The notes under the pieces: generated by a model | The model's database searches: none | The model's input: the letters and a program-made list of their open reading frames with translations, nothing else | Told to the model about the DNA's origin: nothing | Shown here: in pieces, positions 8,578 to 17,614 of the stretch | Numbering within the stretch: position 1 is the stretch's first letter | Layout of the letters: each line of letters opens with the position of its first letter | NCBI GenBank assembly: GCA_964349835.1 | Contig: CAYGID010000003.1 | Coordinates: forward strand, 13,423-77,422 | Source: JAQVSH01 sp964349835 | GTDB taxonomy: Bacteria; Bacteroidota; Bacteroidia; Bacteroidales; UBA4181 | Length of the DNA stretch: 64,000 bases | Direction of reading: 5' to 3' | Made by a program: the position numbers and the translations under genes

Positions 8578-10151
8578 AATTGATCCCTTTTTTCAATCAG
8601 TTGTTCGAGCGGTTTTAGCGTAAGGTACGCAGCATAGGCCTCTGCCCTGTAGTTTCGACAGCCCAAACCGGCCATCACCCCTTTTACCCGGGGGGTCGAA
8701 AGCGCTTGGTGATAGAGCATAAAAGGCCATCCCTTAGATGCAAGAATCCGGTTAATCCACTCCACATAGACGGGGTCTATGATTTCGCGCAGAAGGCTCA
8801 CCTTCAGAGGCGGAGGGGGCAACAAACTCAGAGCCTGTACATTGAGGGTGTTGGCTCTCGAAAAGGAGAGTGGCAATTTTTCTATATTGAGCCCTTCGGC
8901 CTCGAACAGAAGGCGCTGCCATCGCCTGCCGGCTCTGAGAGGGGCGGGCAGATTGAGCATCAAGAGGGCGGTTTCGATAGTAAGGAAAGGGGTCCAGGGC
9001 AGAAACCCCATCGATTGGGGCACCTCAAGCAGGTACCTCAACAACATCATTTTAAAACGCATGGCAGCAACCACCCTGTAGAGAGGATCGCGCAGATGCT
9101 CCCTTTCCAACGCAAACCAGGATTCGGCCAATTCCCCCTTGTGCGAAGAATGAAGACGCGAAGCATCGGCATGCATCCCGTGCGAATAGCCCAGCTGAAT
9201 CAGTTGCGAAGGGTTATCAATTGCAGGAATCTCCACACTTCCGGCCCAGGCATCGCCAATGATTCCGCTCAAAACGGGCGTTGCGGCGGGCAACCCCCGG
9301 CCTGCCTCGGTATAAAACTCCATCTGGTACATTCCGTGGGCATGGGTCGCAGGCCCAAACTGGGCAATCCATTGGTCTATAAAACGGTGAAACCGACCCA
9401 GCTCAATATGTTGCCAACGAACGCCCATCTGCTTTGCAAGCGCTTGCGCCAGCACCACCTCATGCGACTGCTCCTGCCGGGGGGCTCCCCCATAGGTAAA
9501 GGCACGAACTCTTGCCTTATCTTTTAGCAACCACAGCAGAAAGCGGGAATCCAATCCCCCGCTGAGAGGTAACATCAGGGGGCCTTGGGTAGCAGCCTCC
9601 CATCCCTGAACCGACGCGGCCATTGCCTCCAACACATCGTCAACCCGGGTGGAGCAATGGAGCCGTTGCGGAAGCGTATCGGGAAGCTGTTCGATGCGCA
9701 ATTTACCCGAAGCCTCTCTGATACAGCGCGAATTGGGGGGCAAAAAGCGGGAATCCAATCCCCCGCTGAGAGGTAACATCAGGGGGCCTTGGGTAGCAGC
9801 CTCCCATCCCTGAACCGACGCGGCCATTGCCTCCAACACATCGTCAACCCGGGTGGAGCAATGGAGCCGTTGCGGAAGCGTATCGGGAAGCTGTTCGATG
9901 CGCAATTTACCCGAAGCCTCTCTGATACAGCGCGAATTGGGGGGCAAAAAGCGTACATGCTGTATGGGAGTCTGCCCAAAAACGGCATATCCATACTCCA
10001 GGTAGCGCGCCAACCCTTCGGGATGAAACGAAAAGGAGCCAAAATCGATTACCTGCCAGATATCGTATCCCGCCACACCACTTTTTTCGTGGTAGAACAC
10101 AGGCCTCGACGCCAGCCAGTCTGTTTCGAATATGGCAGAAGCACTCTCCAT
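8574..10151 (-). CDS. Asparagine-synthetase-like protein with duplicated ATP-loop segment
   Basis: A 525-residue member of the asparagine synthase (glutamine-hydrolysing) superfamily. The N-terminus has no Cys2, so the usual glutaminase nucleophile is absent; the synthetase domain carries the PP-loop SGGLDS. Residues 67-134 are repeated exactly as residues 135-202, so SGGLDS occurs twice. Only the second copy continues into the normal helix (RFLLWLLKD). Without the duplication the protein would have 457 residues, which fits the family better. Such proteins in glycan loci probably amidate a carboxylated sugar or build an aminoacyl substituent (inference). It lies 9 bp after the FkbM gene and overlaps capA by 4 bp. 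The duplication could be real or an assembly error. Confidence 0.8.
   Translation of the reverse strand: MESASAIFETDWLASRPVFYHEKSGVAGYDIWQVIDFGSFSFHPEGLARYLEYGYAVFGQTPIQHVRFLPPNSRCIREASGKLRIEQLPDTLPQRLHCSTRVDDVLEAMAASVQGWEAATQGPLMLPLSGGLDSRFLPPNSRCIREASGKLRIEQLPDTLPQRLHCSTRVDDVLEAMAASVQGWEAATQGPLMLPLSGGLDSRFLLWLLKDKARVRAFTYGGAPRQEQSHEVVLAQALAKQMGVRWQHIELGRFHRFIDQWIAQFGPATHAHGMYQMEFYTEAGRGLPAATPVLSGIIGDAWAGSVEIPAIDNPSQLIQLGYSHGMHADASRLHSSHKGELAESWFALEREHLRDPLYRVVAAMRFKMMLLRYLLEVPQSMGFLPWTPFLTIETALLMLNLPAPLRAGRRWQRLLFEAEGLNIEKLPLSFSRANTLNVQALSLLPPPPLKVSLLREIIDPVYVEWINRILASKGWPFMLYHQALSTPRVKGVMAGLGCRNYRAEAYAAYLTLKPLEQLIEKRDQL
9540..9953. repeat. Perfect 204-bp direct tandem duplication inside the AsnB-like gene
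   Basis: Bases 9540-9743 and 9744-9947 are identical as far as I can read, and a further aaagcg at 9948-9953 matches the first six bases of each unit. The unit is 204 bp (68 codons), so the frame is kept. The six-base match at the breakpoints suggests duplication by slippage or recombination at microhomology. Complete identity points to a very recent event, a phase-variation-like state, or an assembly or chimera artefact. Confidence 0.95.
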
Positions 10152-10160
10152 AGTGCAAAT

Positions 10161-11012
10161 TTAGAAGTGAGCCTCCTCCTGCCGTGGTTCGGGAAAGGCG
10201 AGAAAATCGGCATTGGCCTTGAGCGAAGCAAACGCATGGCGATCCACAGGTTCGTTGTTGAGGAAACAAATCCTGTAGCCGGCATCCCTCAGAAAGTCGT
10301 AAATCGCTACGGACTGTTTCGAGAGAGCGGCCAGAATTTCGGGACTCACCTCAAAAACCACAAGAGTAATTTTGCGCCCTTCCAACATCTGCCGTGCACC
10401 CTGCAACACCTCGAGTTCGAATCCCTCCACATCGATTTTCATGAAATGAATCTGTTCAATGTTATGACTGCGGCAATAGCTGTCAACCGTAATCAAATCG
10501 ACCTCAATGGTGCCTGTAATGGGCGAGGTGCGCACCTTCCCCAGCGAATGGTGCCCGTACGAAGCAGTAAGATTAAAGGTGGCCTTACCCTCATGGTCGG
10601 AAACTGCACTCGGCTCAAGGGACACATTATCGACCCGGTTTAATCGCATATGTTCGCGAAAACGGACCAGATTCGAAGGCTCCGGTTCAAAAGCGTATAC
10701 CTTGCGGGCATGTCGGGCCATCCACACCGTGGTTATGCCAATATTGGCACCGATATCGAAACAGACGGCGGCACCCTCCAAAGAGGGAGTGAGCTGTTCC
10801 ATCATGTCGACTGCATCGCACGATTGACCCGATTTTACAAGAAATGCGAAATTATCGTCGGGCAGCCGTTTCGATAGGATTCCTAAACCGTCTTCGATGA
10901 TGTAAGAAAATCGGTATTTCCGCACCAGACCGGCAGCCAGGGCAAACCGGATTTTCTCGGGAAGAATCCGATGCAAAACGGCTGTTACAAAAGTGAGTAG
11001 CGAGCAGATCAT
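10161..11012 (-). CDS. FkbM-family SAM-dependent methyltransferase
   Basis: First gene of the leftward glycan operon. Motif I is VCFDIGANIGITTVWMA, followed by VYAFEPEPSNLVRF and the FkbM signature FMKIDVEGFELEVLQGA. FkbM enzymes are O-methyltransferases common in capsule and O-antigen clusters. I chose the ATG at 11012 (283 residues). The frame stays open to 11090 (309 residues), but a -7-like promoter element (TACCTTTG on the minus strand, 11093-11100) would place the transcription start near or after that longer start. The N-terminal hydrophobic stretch ICSLLTFVTAVLHRI may be a membrane anchor. The gene after it begins 9 bp past the stop. Confidence 0.82.
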   Translation of the reverse strand: MICSLLTFVTAVLHRILPEKIRFALAAGLVRKYRFSYIIEDGLGILSKRLPDDNFAFLVKSGQSCDAVDMMEQLTPSLEGAAVCFDIGANIGITTVWMARHARKVYAFEPEPSNLVRFREHMRLNRVDNVSLEPSAVSDHEGKATFNLTASYGHHSLGKVRTSPITGTIEVDLITVDSYCRSHNIEQIHFMKIDVEGFELEVLQGARQMLEGRKITLVVFEVSPEILAALSKQSVAIYDFLRDAGYRICFLNNEPVDRHAFASLKANADFLAFPEPRQEEAHF

Positions 11013-11092
11013 AAATGCATTTGATAAAAGCGAAAAAAAAGCGATATTTGACACCGGGCAACATGAAAATTCCTGCGCCCGGCCAGCCAAAA

Positions 11093-11111
11093 CAAAGGTA
11101 AGTTATTTTTG
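11093..11111. promoter_or_regulatory. Back-to-back -7 promoter elements (FkbM operon and flippase)
   Basis: CAAAGGTA at 11093-11100 reads TACCTTTG on the minus strand and points toward the glycan operon. TATTTTTG at 11104-11111 on the plus strand points toward the flippase gene at 11129. Both fit the Bacteroidota -7 consensus TAnnTTTG, but neither has a good -33 TTTG at the expected distance. The two elements lie 3 bp apart, so the two divergent transcripts may compete for sigma binding. Confidence 0.4.
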
Positions 11112-11128
11112 ATTAAGCGCCACCATCT

Positions 11129-12616
11129 ATGGGAAAGGTCATCCGAGACGGCTTCAGGCTTTCCGTCATCTCCTATTCAGGTGCCGCCATTGGATATCTA
11201 AATAAAATCCTGATATTCACAAATATACTTTCCGAAGAACAACTCGGACTTGTGAATCTTCTGGTCAATGTTGCCGCCCTCTTTGCGCAGGGAGCCAATC
11301 TGGGTACCCCTCTGGTGATTGGTCGCTTTTTCCCTTTTCTGAAAACTGCCGACCACCGGAACAACGGGCTCCTCTTCTGGACGCTCCTCTTTTCGGCTTT
11401 GGGCTTTCTGGCCTGTGCAGCCTTTCTGCTGGGCTTCCGTGAACCCATTCTCTCGCACTATTCGGAGTCGCCCCTCTTGGGGGCATACTATCTCTATTTG
11501 ATTCCGGTTATCCTGAGCACAGCCTTCTTCAACCTTTTCGACATGTATCTGAGAATGTACGGAAAGAATCTCTTCTCGGGCTTTGTGTCGGACATTCTGC
11601 TTCGGTTGTCGAACCTTATTGCCGTATTGGCATATGCCTTTGGGTGGGTCGATTTTCATGGATTTGTGGGGTTGTATATCTTCTTCCAGTGCATGCCTGC
11701 CCTGCTCCTGCTTCTCTATATGCTGAAGCACAAACTGGTACACCTTAGCCCGGTACGAAACGCCTTTACCCACCGGCTCTACCGGATTGCCATGTCGTAT
11801 GGTCTTATCTCGCTCCTGAACGGTCTTAGCAACTTCTCGTTCACCGCAATCGACCAGATTATGCTGGCCAGTATGGGGGGAGCTGCCGGCCTCAAACAGA
11901 CGGGTATCTACACCACCACCTCCTATTTTGTGAGTCTTCTTATGATGCCCTACCGGGCCATCACCCGCATAGTACAGCCCGACGTTTCGCTTCACAGCAA
12001 GAACCGAAACCGTGAAGAGTTGGCCAAAATTTACCGCCAAACCACCCTCATCCTGCTCATTTCGGGCTGTTACCTCTTTCTGATGCTCTGGATTAACCTC
12101 GATTCGCTGTACCATGTAATGCCCATCAGCTACCGGGAGGGGAAACCGGTATTTCTGTTGCTGGCCATTGGACAGCTTGCCACACTCTACACCGGCATCA
12201 ATGGGATGATTCTGATTAACTCCAAAAAGTTTCGGTACGACATGGCCGCCAATCTCCTGCTCATCGGGGTGACCATCCTTACCAATTATTGGCTCATTCC
12301 GCGCTTCGGCATGGTGGGCGCAGCCATGGCCACCACCCTTACCCTCGTGCTCTATAATACGGTAAGGAGCTGGTTTGTGTGGCACTTTTTCCGGATCCAC
12401 CCCTTTGCACCGGTCGATCTGGGGATTGTAGCGCTAACCCTGGTCTGCATTGTGTTGTCGGGGTTGATGCCTCCCGCTTTTCATTGGGTGGCCGATATTG
12501 CCATACGATCGGTGCTCTTTTCATTGCTCTTCGGATGGCCCATCTATATGTGGAAACTCTCGCCCGAACTGAACCGCAGCATAGATGAGCTGTTGGCAAA
12601 ATTGACAGGTAAATGA
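11129..12616 (+). CDS. Wzx-like polysaccharide flippase (MOP superfamily)
   Basis: A 495-residue integral membrane protein with about 12-14 hydrophobic helices. The N-terminus ISYSGAAIGYLNKILIFTNILSEEQLG, broken by a short loop, resembles the first helices of Wzx/RfbX and lipid II flippases. It would move an undecaprenyl-linked oligosaccharide across the inner membrane. It is transcribed divergently from the glycosyltransferase operon, whose product it probably exports, and its stop overlaps the radA ATG by 4 bp (12613-12616). A related flippase lies at 47587-48936. Confidence 0.85.
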   Translation: MGKVIRDGFRLSVISYSGAAIGYLNKILIFTNILSEEQLGLVNLLVNVAALFAQGANLGTPLVIGRFFPFLKTADHRNNGLLFWTLLFSALGFLACAAFLLGFREPILSHYSESPLLGAYYLYLIPVILSTAFFNLFDMYLRMYGKNLFSGFVSDILLRLSNLIAVLAYAFGWVDFHGFVGLYIFFQCMPALLLLLYMLKHKLVHLSPVRNAFTHRLYRIAMSYGLISLLNGLSNFSFTAIDQIMLASMGGAAGLKQTGIYTTTSYFVSLLMMPYRAITRIVQPDVSLHSKNRNREELAKIYRQTTLILLISGCYLFLMLWINLDSLYHVMPISYREGKPVFLLLAIGQLATLYTGINGMILINSKKFRYDMAANLLLIGVTILTNYWLIPRFGMVGAAMATTLTLVLYNTVRSWFVWHFFRIHPFAPVDLGIVALTLVCIVLSGLMPPAFHWVADIAIRSVLFSLLFGWPIYMWKLSPELNRSIDELLAKLTGK

Positions 12617-13995
12617 CAAAAAAGATAACAAAATCGGCTTTTTTCTGCAGAAACTGCGGATTCGAATCGGCCAAATGGCTGGGTAAATGCCCCTCGTGCG
12701 GCGAGTGGAATACCTTTATTGAAGAGAATATTTCGCCCACTGAATCGAGACAGCTAAATCCGGGAGGCACTCCCTCCTCACCGCTTCGGATGTCGGAAAT
12801 CACCTCCGAAAAGGCCATCCGAATGGATACCCAAAGCGAAGAGTTGAACAGGGTGTTGGGGGGCGGACTTGTGTCGGGCTCTCTGGTGCTGTTGGGCGGC
12901 GAACCGGGTATCGGCAAATCAACGCTCGCGCTTCAGGTTGCCATGCAGATGACAGCGCTTAAAACGCTCTACGTATCTGGCGAAGAGAGCCTTTCGCAGA
13001 TCAAGCTGCGTGCCGGGAGGATTGGCGAGGTGAAAGACCACTGTCTCTTCTATAACGAGACCTCACTGACACGTATCCTGGAGGAGTGCGATAAGATTGA
13101 GCCCGAGCTGCTCATTATTGACTCTATCCAAACCCTTTTCTGGACGGAACTTGAGGCCTCGGCAGGTACCATATCTCAGGTGAGAGAGTGTGCCGCGCGT
13201 TTATTGAAGTATGCAAAAACCACCCAAACCCCGGTCATCCTGATTGGGCACATTACCAAAGATGGTTTGTTGGCCGGGCCCAAGATTCTGGAGCATATTG
13301 TCGACACTGTGCTCCAGTTTGAGGGCGATCATCGGCATGTGTACCGTATTTTGCGGGTCTTAAAAAACCGATTTGGCTCCTCATCGGAGTTAGGTATCTT
13401 CGAGATGCATTCGAAGGGGCTCCGGGAGGTGACAAATCCCTCCGAGATGCTGATTACCAACCACGACACCGAACTTAGCGGCATTGCTATCGGTGCCACC
13501 ATGGAGGGGATCCGGCCCTTGCTGATTGAGGTACAGTCGCTGGTGAGTACGGCAGCGTATGGCACCCCGCAACGCTCGTGCACCGGATTCGACGTGCGAC
13601 GCCTCAATATGTTGCTTGCCGTGCTCGAAAAGCGGGCAGGATTCAGGCTCTCGCAAAAAGATGTATTTCTGAATATGGCGGGAGGGCTGAGGGTCGAAGA
13701 CCCGGCCATCGATCTGGCGGTTGTGGCCTCTATCCTCTCGTCGAACATCGACCAACCCCTCTCCAATCTATGGAGCTTCGCAGGTGAGGTAGGACTCTCG
13801 GGACAGATCAGGCCGGTTGCCCGTATCGAACAGCGCATCCGAGAGGCTGAGAAAACCGGGTTCAAAAAGATATTTGTTGCAACGGCACACCGTAAACACC
13901 TTGTAGGACAGACGTTCAACATTGAGATTGCCTACGCCGAAAAGATCGATGAACTGATTCGGAAAATCTTCTCGCAGGGCAATGCTAACGGCTAA
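12613..13995 (+). CDS. radA: DNA repair protein RadA (Sms)
   Basis: A 460-residue RecA-like ATPase that promotes branch migration during recombinational repair. It has a C4 zinc finger (Cys12, Cys15, Cys26, Cys29), Walker A GEPGIGKST at residues 96-104, Walker B LLIIDSIQT, the RadA-specific KNRFGSSSELGIFEM, and a C-terminal Lon-like domain (from about residue 290; SGQIRPVARIEQRI). Length matches the family. The ATG overlaps the flippase stop by 4 bp. Only 5 bp separate it from the convergent PBP gene and I see no terminator hairpin there. Confidence 0.96.
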   Translation: MTKKITKSAFFCRNCGFESAKWLGKCPSCGEWNTFIEENISPTESRQLNPGGTPSSPLRMSEITSEKAIRMDTQSEELNRVLGGGLVSGSLVLLGGEPGIGKSTLALQVAMQMTALKTLYVSGEESLSQIKLRAGRIGEVKDHCLFYNETSLTRILEECDKIEPELLIIDSIQTLFWTELEASAGTISQVRECAARLLKYAKTTQTPVILIGHITKDGLLAGPKILEHIVDTVLQFEGDHRHVYRILRVLKNRFGSSSELGIFEMHSKGLREVTNPSEMLITNHDTELSGIAIGATMEGIRPLLIEVQSLVSTAAYGTPQRSCTGFDVRRLNMLLAVLEKRAGFRLSQKDVFLNMAGGLRVEDPAIDLAVVASILSSNIDQPLSNLWSFAGEVGLSGQIRPVARIEQRIREAEKTGFKKIFVATAHRKHLVGQTFNIEIAYAEKIDELIRKIFSQGNANG

Positions 13996-14000
13996 CCAAA

Positions 14001-16331
14001 CTACTCCTCGGTGCCGTCGTGAGCCTCTTCGCCCTCCAGAGCACAATTTAGATCCACGTTAAAGTTCGCCGGTCGGTCGAAGGTATCGTTCCGCGTAACC
14101 CCCAACTTTCCGTTGGCGTAAACCTTTTGGAGAAAGGTGGCAAAAATGGGAAGCGCCATGGCGGCACCCTGCCCCTGGCTGAGATTGTCGAAATGGATAC
14201 CCCGATCCTCGCCACCAACCCAGGTTCCTGCCACCAGATTAGGAGTCACCGCCATAAACCAACCGTCGGAATGATTTTGGGTGGTACCGGTTTTCCCTCC
14301 GATTTCATTGTTTAGGTTGTAGGTGTAGCGCATACGAACTCCCGTACCTCCCTGCACAACCCCTTGCAAAAGGTTCACCATAAGGTAGGCAGCGTTTTCG
14401 CTAATGGCCTCCTGGGTGCGGGCATGAAACGAGGAGATCAGATTTCCGTTTCTATCCTCGATACGTGTAGCAAAGATGGGTTCGGTATAGATTCCCTTAT
14501 TCGCAAAGGTTCCATAGGCAGCTACCATCTCATAGAGCGAAATGTCGGGGGCGCCCACACAAATGGAGGGTACCGGATCGATAGGCGTAGAGATGCCCAT
14601 GCGGCGCATCAATTCGATAATGGCCTCCGGGGGAAACTGCTTCACCAGCCAGGCCGAAATATTGTTCTCGGAGTTGGCCAGGGCCCATTTGAGGGTGACG
14701 CTCTCGCCCTCTCTCTTTCCCGAGCCTGCGGGGCTGTAGGGGTTTCCGTCGGGCATCTCAAAAACCTGCGCCACGTTGGGCACCCTGTAACAGGGCGAAT
14801 AGCCATACTCCATGGCCATCATGTAGAGGAAGGGCTTGATGGTGGAACCCACCTGGCGAGTCTGGTCTATCACCCCGTCGTACTTAAAATATCTGAAATC
14901 GGGGCCTCCTACATAGGCCTTGACATAACCGGTATGCGGATCGACAGCCATAAAACTGGCACGCAGAAATGTTTTAAAATACCTGATAGAATCCATAGGC
15001 GACATCAGGGTATCCACCTCGCCTTGCCAGGTAAAAACCCGCATGGGCACCTTTTGCGAAAAGGCGGTACGAATCTGCGCATCTGTGGCTCCCTCCTGCT
15101 TCAGGATCCGGTACCGGTCGGTTCGGCGCATCGCAGAATTAACAATGCTATTGATTTCGGCATCGGTAAGGTCGTTCGAAAAGGGTGCCTTTTTTTGGTT
15201 ACGCTTGGCTCTGACGAAACTGGGCTGCAGGGTATTTTTCAGGTGATCGCGCAACGAGGTTTCGGCATACTCCTGCATGCTGTAGTTCACGGTAGTATAG
15301 ATTCGCAGACCATCCATGTACAAATTGTACGGCTCGCCGTTGGGTTTAAAATTCTTGTTACACCAACCGTAGAGAGGGTCGTCCTCCCAGGCTTCGAGGC
15401 GCTTTTGGTACTCCGCCTGGCTCAGGGAGCCTCTCTCGGGTTTGGAGGCTTTCATGATTCTACGCAGATATTCGCGCAGATAGGTCGACATGCCGGCGTT
15501 GTGGTTCTGCACTCTATAGTCGAGTTTTATGGGAAGAACCGAGAGAGAGTCGTATTGCGCATCGGAGAGATACCCCTCCTCCACCATTTTTTGCAGTACG
15601 CTGTTTCGTCGCACGAACGAACGCTCAGGATTGCGCACAGGACTATACATGGTGGGGCCTTTCACCACCCCTACCAGAAGAGCAGCCTCTTCAACGGCGA
15701 GCTCATTGGGTTGCTTATTGAAGAAGGTTCGGGCCGCCGATTTGATACCGAAGCTCTCGCTTCCAAAAGGAACCGTATTGAGATACATGGCCAGGATCTC
15801 CTCCTTGGTATAATTCCGTTCGAGTTTTACTGCGGTAACCCACTCTTTAAACTTGGCAACTCCCAGCGCGAAAATGCGTGCCACCGGGTTGCGGTTGGTG
15901 GTGTCGCGGGGAAAGAGGTTTTTGGCCAGCTGTTGGGTAATGGTACTCCCACCCCCCTCGCTCGACTTTCCCATCAATAGGGTTTTCACGGCCACCCGCA
16001 CCAGCCCAAACCCGTCGATACCCGAATGGTTATAGTAACGACGGTCTTCGCGCGACACCAGTGCCTGCACAAGAAAAGGAGAGAGGTCGGTGTAGTCGAC
16101 AGGATTTCTGTTCTCTATATGAAAAGTACCCATCAGCTTTCCATCGTCCGAATAGATCTCCGACGCAATGTTCTTTTGTGGGTTTTCGAGGTCTTCGAAT
16201 GTGGGCATGAAGCCGATCCAGCCAAGCGAAATCGCGGTAAACAAAAGAACCAGAAAGAGCAATCCGCCTCCGTAAAACCTCCACAGAAGGCGGGTAAAGA
16301 GGGTTGACCCTTCGGACGAATTATTGCTCAT
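14001..16331 (-). CDS. mrcA: Penicillin-binding protein 1A (bifunctional transglycosylase/transpeptidase)
   Basis: A 776-residue class A PBP that polymerises and cross-links peptidoglycan in the periplasm. One transmembrane helix lies at about residues 19-42. The GT51 domain includes REDRRYYNHSGID with catalytic Glu95 and GGSTITQQLAKNL near residue 127. The transpeptidase domain carries S496-T-I-K499, SENN (SxN) and KTGTT. The ATG at 16331 gives a short cytoplasmic tail before the helix. It is the only gene on its strand here, flanked by radA (convergent) and the ABC importer (divergent). Confidence 0.95.
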   Translation of the reverse strand: MSNNSSEGSTLFTRLLWRFYGGGLLFLVLLFTAISLGWIGFMPTFEDLENPQKNIASEIYSDDGKLMGTFHIENRNPVDYTDLSPFLVQALVSREDRRYYNHSGIDGFGLVRVAVKTLLMGKSSEGGGSTITQQLAKNLFPRDTTNRNPVARIFALGVAKFKEWVTAVKLERNYTKEEILAMYLNTVPFGSESFGIKSAARTFFNKQPNELAVEEAALLVGVVKGPTMYSPVRNPERSFVRRNSVLQKMVEEGYLSDAQYDSLSVLPIKLDYRVQNHNAGMSTYLREYLRRIMKASKPERGSLSQAEYQKRLEAWEDDPLYGWCNKNFKPNGEPYNLYMDGLRIYTTVNYSMQEYAETSLRDHLKNTLQPSFVRAKRNQKKAPFSNDLTDAEINSIVNSAMRRTDRYRILKQEGATDAQIRTAFSQKVPMRVFTWQGEVDTLMSPMDSIRYFKTFLRASFMAVDPHTGYVKAYVGGPDFRYFKYDGVIDQTRQVGSTIKPFLYMMAMEYGYSPCYRVPNVAQVFEMPDGNPYSPAGSGKREGESVTLKWALANSENNISAWLVKQFPPEAIIELMRRMGISTPIDPVPSICVGAPDISLYEMVAAYGTFANKGIYTEPIFATRIEDRNGNLISSFHARTQEAISENAAYLMVNLLQGVVQGGTGVRMRYTYNLNNEIGGKTGTTQNHSDGWFMAVTPNLVAGTWVGGEDRGIHFDNLSQGQGAAMALPIFATFLQKVYANGKLGVTRNDTFDRPANFNVDLNCALEGEEAHDGTEE

Positions 16332-16431
16332 ACACTCTAATTTTGAGGGGTAAAGGTAGCGGTTTTTGCCTTCATGCCAAAATCGAATCTTTCCATTCGT
16401 CGGGCCAGCCCCCCGATTGCCATTTTTTGTG

Positions 16432-16439
16432 TACGTTTG
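16432..16439 (+). promoter_or_regulatory. -7 promoter element before the ABC importer operon
   Basis: TACGTTTG matches TAnnTTTG and ends 20 bp before the ATG at 16460. No TTTG is present at the usual -33 distance. I looked for a cobalamin riboswitch in the 128 bp upstream region and did not see one. Confidence 0.38.
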
Positions 16440-16459
16440 TGTCGTCTGGTTGCCGAGTT

Positions 16460-17614
16460 ATGAAAATCCGCACACTCATCTGCCCTCTCCTACTGCTTGC
16501 CTTGGTTGCTTTTCCGCACTGCAGGCAAAAAGATGCGCAGGAACGGTTAAACGAACAGGAGCAGGCAAAACCCATCGAAAAAGCTTCGGTTCTCTACGCC
16601 AAAGGATTCTCTGTTTTTGAACACGGCAGTTTCACCGAAATCACCGTTACCAACCCTTGGGATACCGCCCGAATTCTGCAGCGCTATCTTCTGGTTCGCA
16701 AGGGAGATGCGCTGCCCGAAGGGCTGCCGCAGGGAACGCTGGTGCGAATTCCGGTGACATCGTTTGCCTGCTTCTCGGGGGTCCAAATCACTATGCTCGA
16801 GATGTTGGGGTGTCAAAAGGCCATTCGCGCCGTAACCGAACCCGAGTATATTTCGGCCCCCTTCATCGGCGAAGGGATTACCAATGGAACGATTGTCGGC
16901 TTAGGGCCGGCCTCCTCGATGAATATCGAGAAACTGCTCGACGTGAGCCCCGGAGCTATATTGGCCACCCCCTTCCGGAATGCCGGTTACGGCGTGATGG
17001 AGAAGGCGGGGATCCCCATTCTGGAATGCGCCGATTATATGGAAGATTCGCCACTGGGTCAGGCCGAGTGGATCAAATTTGTGGCCCGGTTTGTAGACCG
17101 CACCGAGAGAGCCGATTCGCTCTTTAATGCACTGTCGGAACGCTATCATGCCCTCTGTCGGCTCGCCGAAGGGGTGGAGCCAAAACCCACCCTCTTTTCG
17201 GAAAAGAAGATGGGTCAGGTGTGGTTTATTGCGGGCAACCGGAGTGTGGCCGCGAGAGGGTTTACCGATGCGGGCGCCGACTACCTGTTTAGCGATATCG
17301 AGGGCACGGGCTCAGTTCCTTTTTCGTTCGAATCGGTATATACCAAAGCCGCACAAGCCGACATCTGGCTCATAAAGTACAACCGGCCGCAGGGCGACCT
17401 TACCTACCAAACCCTCCGCGAAGAGTTTGCCTCCTATGCCTACTTCAAGGCATTCCGGCAGCGTAAGATTCTGGCCTGCAACACCGGCCGGAAGCCCTAT
17501 TACGAAAAGGGACTCTTAGAACCCGATGTGGTGTTAGCCGACATGATTCACGCCCTTCATCGCTCGCTGCTGCCCGATTACAAGCCGGTCTATTTTGATT
17601 TCTTACAGGAATGA
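16460..17614 (+). CDS. ABC transporter substrate-binding lipoprotein (FepB/BtuF type)
   Basis: A 384-residue predicted lipoprotein. The signal peptide starts MKIRTLICPLLLLALVAFPHC, with the lipobox cysteine at residue 21, and fixes the start at 16460; the frame remains open to 16304 but that extension runs into the PBP gene and has no signal-like features. The two-lobed cluster A-II fold is indicated by VTSFACFSGVQITMLEMLG, ALLKVSPGAI-like LLDVSPGAILATPF, and the C-terminal WLIKYNRP region. It captures a chelated ligand (siderophore, haem or corrinoid) in the periplasm. Its stop overlaps the permease start by 4 bp. The ligand cannot be told from sequence. Confidence 0.85.
   Translation: MKIRTLICPLLLLALVAFPHCRQKDAQERLNEQEQAKPIEKASVLYAKGFSVFEHGSFTEITVTNPWDTARILQRYLLVRKGDALPEGLPQGTLVRIPVTSFACFSGVQITMLEMLGCQKAIRAVTEPEYISAPFIGEGITNGTIVGLGPASSMNIEKLLDVSPGAILATPFRNAGYGVMEKAGIPILECADYMEDSPLGQAEWIKFVARFVDRTERADSLFNALSERYHALCRLAEGVEPKPTLFSEKKMGQVWFIAGNRSVAARGFTDAGADYLFSDIEGTGSVPFSFESVYTKAAQADIWLIKYNRPQGDLTYQTLREEFASYAYFKAFRQRKILACNTGRKPYYEKGLLEPDVVLADMIHALHRSLLPDYKPVYFDFLQE

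Noticed and set aside
9585..10643. Two plus-strand open frames with identical first ~55 residues (9585-9776 and 9789-10643)
   Set aside because: Their shared start is the antisense image of the 204-bp duplication in the AsnB-like gene, not a gene duplication.
11198..12400. 400-codon open frame on the minus strand
   Set aside because: Antisense to the flippase gene, low-complexity charged product, no family match.
14364..15980. 538-codon open frame on the plus strand
   Set aside because: It lies wholly antisense to the well-supported PBP1A gene and has no recognisable domain; it is a codon-bias shadow.
16304..16459. Longer N-terminus for the ABC binding protein and a possible cobalamin riboswitch upstream
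   Set aside because: The lipoprotein signal fixes the start at 16460. I could not find a B12-box-like sequence or the long folded leader expected for that riboswitch.
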